Position numbers and translations under genes: made by a program
Source: Cerrena zonata
Lineage: Eukaryota > Basidiomycota > Agaricomycetes > Polyporales > Cerrenaceae
DNA: 64,000 nucleotides
Reading direction: 5' to 3'
NCBI GenBank assembly: GCA_038087015.1
Contig: JASBNA010000004.1
Location: forward strand, 1,798,001-1,862,000
Part shown: one piece after another, positions 60,992-64,000 of the stretch
Layout: the number at the start of each line of letters is the position of its first letter
Position numbering within the stretch: position 1 is the first letter of the stretch
The notes under the pieces: model-generated
Database searches by the model: none
What the model saw: the letters and a program-made list of their open reading frames with translations, nothing else
What the model was told of the DNA's origin: nothing

Positions 60992-62638
60992 ATGACATCC
61001 ACAGAAGTGAAGAAAGTACCCTATGGTAGGCCACTCTTTCGATACCTAGACTACTCTTGAGTCGATGATATCATTGTTTTGTAGTTCGTTTGGGGAACTC
61101 CGGTTTGAAAGTCTCTAAGATCATTTTGGGATGCATGTCCTACGGATCTTCTGAGTGGTCTGGATGGGTTATGAGTGACGAACAAGAGGTTTTCAAACAC
61201 ATCAAGTTTGCTTATGATCATGGAATCAGACATTCGATACTGCAAACGTACGTCCTATTTGACGACCATTCCAAGGATGGGTGATAACCTAAATGCCCGC
61301 CGGACTAGACTTACTCTTGGGGCGAATCTGAGGTTCTTCTCGGGAAAGCAATCAAGGAACTCAAGCTCCCTCGAGATGAGCTTGTAATTTTGACAAAGGT
61401 ATATGACTCGATGTGGATAGATCTTGATCAAGCTGATGTCTTTCGATAGGTCTTCTTCCCCTTCCGCAAGGGAGCGGGAACGGATCCGGATGCTAACGGA
61501 CAGGTCAACCAGCACGGTTTGAGCCGCAAGGTTAGTTCGCATTTTATAGGTAGTAGTTAAGTGCTTAATTTGGTTGACTATAGCATATCTTCGATTCCGT
61601 GAAATTGAGCTTGGAACGTCTCCAGCTAGACTATATTGATGTCCTCCAATGTAAGTCCATGTATTCTTGTAAATAAGCTACTGATTAAATGATTCTTCCC
61701 AAGGCCACCGTTTCGATCCTAACACACCCATCGAGGAAACTATGCAAGTACTTCACGATGTCGTTCAAGCTGGTTGGGTTCGTTACATCGGGATGAGTTC
61801 TTGCCATGCCTACCAATGTGCGTCTCAGTGCTTTTTATTTGCTGTGCCATGGCTGAATATTGATCAATTATCATATACTATAGTCCATGCTATGCAAAGT
61901 ATGTATTTTCAACTCATCTTCTTTGGAGAAGATGATCACTAACCTTCGGGAAAGACTACGCAATCACGAACAAGCTGACACCATTTATCTCTATGCAAAA
62001 CCACTATAACTTAGCCTACAGAGAGGAAGAACGAGAGATGTTCCCTACCCTGAAGGTGATGATACTTCTAATAAATAATTATCCTTTATCACGGAGTTGA
62101 TCAGCTAATTATGTAGATGTTCGGTGTTGGATCAATTCCTTGGTCTCCTCTTGCCCGTGGTTTCTTATGTCGTCCATTGAGTGCTACAACAACCCGTTCG
62201 GAGACAGATCAGTAAGTAACCTCAAATGTACACAACGCTTCCCTTTACTAATGTTATGAATAGGTGGTACAACATCTATAAGGGTAGTCCTGGAGGTGAA
62301 GAGATAGTGAACAGGTATGTTAAGGTGTTCTACGTACAACTTTGAACACATCTAACTTTGAGTACAGGGTCGAAGAAATTTCTAAGAAGAAAGGTGTTAC
62401 CATGGCCCAAATTGCAACTGCCTGGGTATTGGCCAAAGATGGTGTCAGTGCACCAATCGTTGGTACAACCAGTTTGAAGAACTTGGAAGAACTTATTGGT
62501 ACGTAATATCGCAGACCTCTGATCACTACCACTAACATATCGGATCCATTAGCCGCCGTTCATATTTCACTTTCTGAAGAAGAACTGAAGTATTTGGAAG
62601 AAGCTTACAAGCCGTCCCCAGTTATCGGTCATATGTAA
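60992..62638 (+). CDS. Aldo-keto reductase (AKR9-like), copy 3, with one-base frame break
   Basis: This is the same family and exon plan as the tandem pair at 4.5-8.7 kb. It starts MTSTEVKKVPY and has [20 protein letters not shown], a Tyr in TYSWGESE, Lys in VILTK, His in QCHRFD, and ends SPVIGHM. The 15-nt microexon is 61884-61898. After GGAATC at 61222-61227 one base is missing compared with the other two copies, so the FDTAN segment carrying the catalytic Asp is out of frame. All later exons are intact and conserved, so the break is recent or a sequence error. Its middle segment (VFFPFRKGAGTDPDANGQ) differs from both tandem copies, suggesting different specificity. Confidence 0.82.
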
Positions 62639-62799
62639 ACACCGTTTGACTAGTCGATTCGCAGGGTTGAGATGTTATTACTGGAGTCAGTTTTCGTACC
62701 TTGTATCAATATCAATATGTAACAAAATACGAAGAGTACATAGGTCTCGAGTCTGATGTACACGACTGTCCAACGGCCCACTGAGAGGCTGAGTGTGAG

Positions 62800-62863
62800 A
62801 CGCGTCTGTGGCGCGATGCTGAGTTTCAGACTCCGCCTAATGACGGGCGCGTACGCGACGCGT
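62800..62863 (+). promoter_or_regulatory. MluI cell-cycle boxes upstream of MCM2
   Basis: Two ACGCGT elements (62800-62805 and 62858-62863) and an E2F-like TGGCGCGA (62809-62816) lie 70-133 bp before the MCM2 start. In yeasts ACGCGT is bound by MBF and drives G1/S transcription of replication genes. Here the function is inferred from motif, gene and spacing. Confidence 0.65.
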
Positions 62864-62932
62864 GCCGAGTCGAGGAATGCTCACCAGATCCTCTCATCTA
62901 CTGCATAACACATATCACACATATCCTAAAAC

Positions 62933-64000
62933 ATGGTCAGTGTGCTCACACTTAGCAAGATATATTAACGTGTACTAAGTGTTTGTCGAAAAAATATCAG
63001 TCTACCCCTCAACGCCGAACAAAACGTCGTCGGTCTGGCTCCCCGATCCCCTCCTCTTCTCCCCCGCAACGAACTCCAACGCGACGCGACTCCAGCTCTT
63101 CCTTGCCTCCCTCTTCACCACCACCTCCGTTCTCAGATACTGATGACAGCTTGGATGAACGTGACGCTGTGGAAGATGTCGAGGAAGCCCAGTCCGATCA
63201 GGATGGCGAAGATCTTTTCGGAGAGGAAATGGAAGAGTATGTGAAGCGATCAATAACGCGTTTATTTCCTCTTTTCTGACATAGTTATGCTTTTGATAGT
63301 GACTACGCCGTCAACCAGGCTCTCGATCGATACTCCGATGCTGGAATCGACGACGAGCAAGATCTAGAAGAGATGACTGCAGCACAAAGACGTGCTGCAG
63401 AAGCTAAAATGGAGAGGCGTGATAGAATGTCACGACGAGGAGGACGACGTGCAGCCAGACGAAGTCTTTACCCTGGTTTCATGGAAAGTGATGAGGAGGA
63501 TGACCTGAACATTGGCGGTGATCTATTGTCGAACATGAAAAGACGTACGAGGAGGCAATATGATGAACGGAAGGACATGGACGATATGGACGGCCAGGAT
63601 GATGTGAGCTTTCAGCTGATCTCCATTATTATTCCTGTGCTGACCCCATATTATAGGAAATACCCCTGGAACAGCTCAGTGATATCAAAGCAAAATCCAT
63701 CGTCGAATGGATCGCCAATGAGCGTGTTCGGCGTTCTATTATACGACATTTCAGACAATTCCTCATGACCTACGTTGATGATCATGGCTCATCCGTATAT
63801 GGTCAACGTATTCGGACTCTTGGTGAAAGTAAGCACTATAATAGGTTTTTGATTATATTTCCCCCCTTGACGATGGCACTTTTTAGACAACTCCGAATCA
63901 CTTGAAGTTTCTTACCTCCATCTCGCCATGTCAAAACCAATTCTCGCGTATTTCCTTACCAACTCTCCTGCTGCCATGCTCACCATTTTCGACGAAGTTG
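62933..64000 (+). CDS. MCM2: MCM2 replicative helicase subunit, 5' part (runs off the window)
   Basis: Exon 1 is only the ATG (62933-62935). A 65-nt intron follows, and exon 2 begins at 63001 with STPQRRTKRRRSGSPIPS. Later exons are 63001-63236, 63300-63603, 63657-63828 and 63887 onward. The N-terminal Ser/Pro/Arg-rich and acidic region (EDLFGEEMEE, DDYAVNQALDRY) is the typical MCM2 extension that binds histone H3-H4 and is a DDK kinase target. Strong family matches follow: PLEQLSDIKAKSIVEWI, SVYGQRIRTLGE, and ESLEVSYLHLAMSKPILAYF. The ATPase core lies beyond the window. MCM2 is part of the MCM2-7 helicase that licenses origins. A single-codon first exon is unusual but splice sites and frame support it. 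Confidence 0.92.

Overview
The window is nuclear DNA of an agaricomycete (mushroom-forming basidiomycete). Genes are dense and carry many short GT-AG introns of about 45-70 nt. The content fits a white-rot or litter-decaying agaric: a class II (lignin-type) manganese peroxidase, a DUF6533 membrane protein, short-chain dehydrogenases, aldo-keto reductases and berberine-bridge-type FAD oxidases in small paralogous groups. There are no bacterial features. I saw no rRNA, tRNA or CRISPR. Exon borders were read by eye from splice sites and frame continuity, so outer coordinates are firmer than each internal intron.

Layout. 0.4-4 kb: a large RhoGAP-like protein, then a compact minus-strand gene that assembles into a TEN1-like OB-fold protein of the CST telomere complex. 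4.5-8.7 kb: two tandem aldo-keto reductases (AKRs). 9.4-9.9 kb: a small secreted cysteine-containing protein. 10.9-13.9 kb: a DapA-family aldolase convergent with another AKR. 14.3-15.9 kb: a formate/nitrite transporter. 17.4-18.7 kb: an unknown Ser/Pro-rich nuclear-type protein. 18.8-21.5 kb: two tandem SDRs. 22.2-23.5 kb: an HSL-type alpha/beta hydrolase. 24-25.2 kb: a ruined P450. 26.4-28.3 kb: a DUF6533 membrane protein. 29.2-33.4 kb: an ABCB half-transporter (Hmt1/ABCB6-like) with a long tail. 34-36.8 kb: two glycine-rich RRM proteins. 38.3-40 kb: an HMG-box regulator. 42.9-43.9 kb: a third SDR. 44-48 kb: gene-poor DNA with a diverged duplication. 48.2-51.3 kb: NAD kinase. 51.6-56.4 kb: two FAD oxidases flanking a small unknown gene. 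57.2-58.5 kb: manganese peroxidase. 61-62.6 kb: a third AKR of the first type. 62.9 kb to the end: the 5' part of MCM2.

Two themes run across the window. First, housekeeping genes (RhoGAP, TEN1, RRM, NAD kinase, MCM2) alternate with accessory oxidoreductases. The oxidoreductases often have a clear TATA box 40-80 bp before the ATG, as expected for inducible genes, whereas MCM2 has MluI cell-cycle boxes instead. Second, several conserved genes (NAD kinase, HMG-box gene, one FAD oxidase, the third AKR) are interrupted by one-nucleotide frame breaks inside conserved motifs. Either the sequence carries residual indel errors or several genes here are freshly inactivated. The breaks are described but not repaired.
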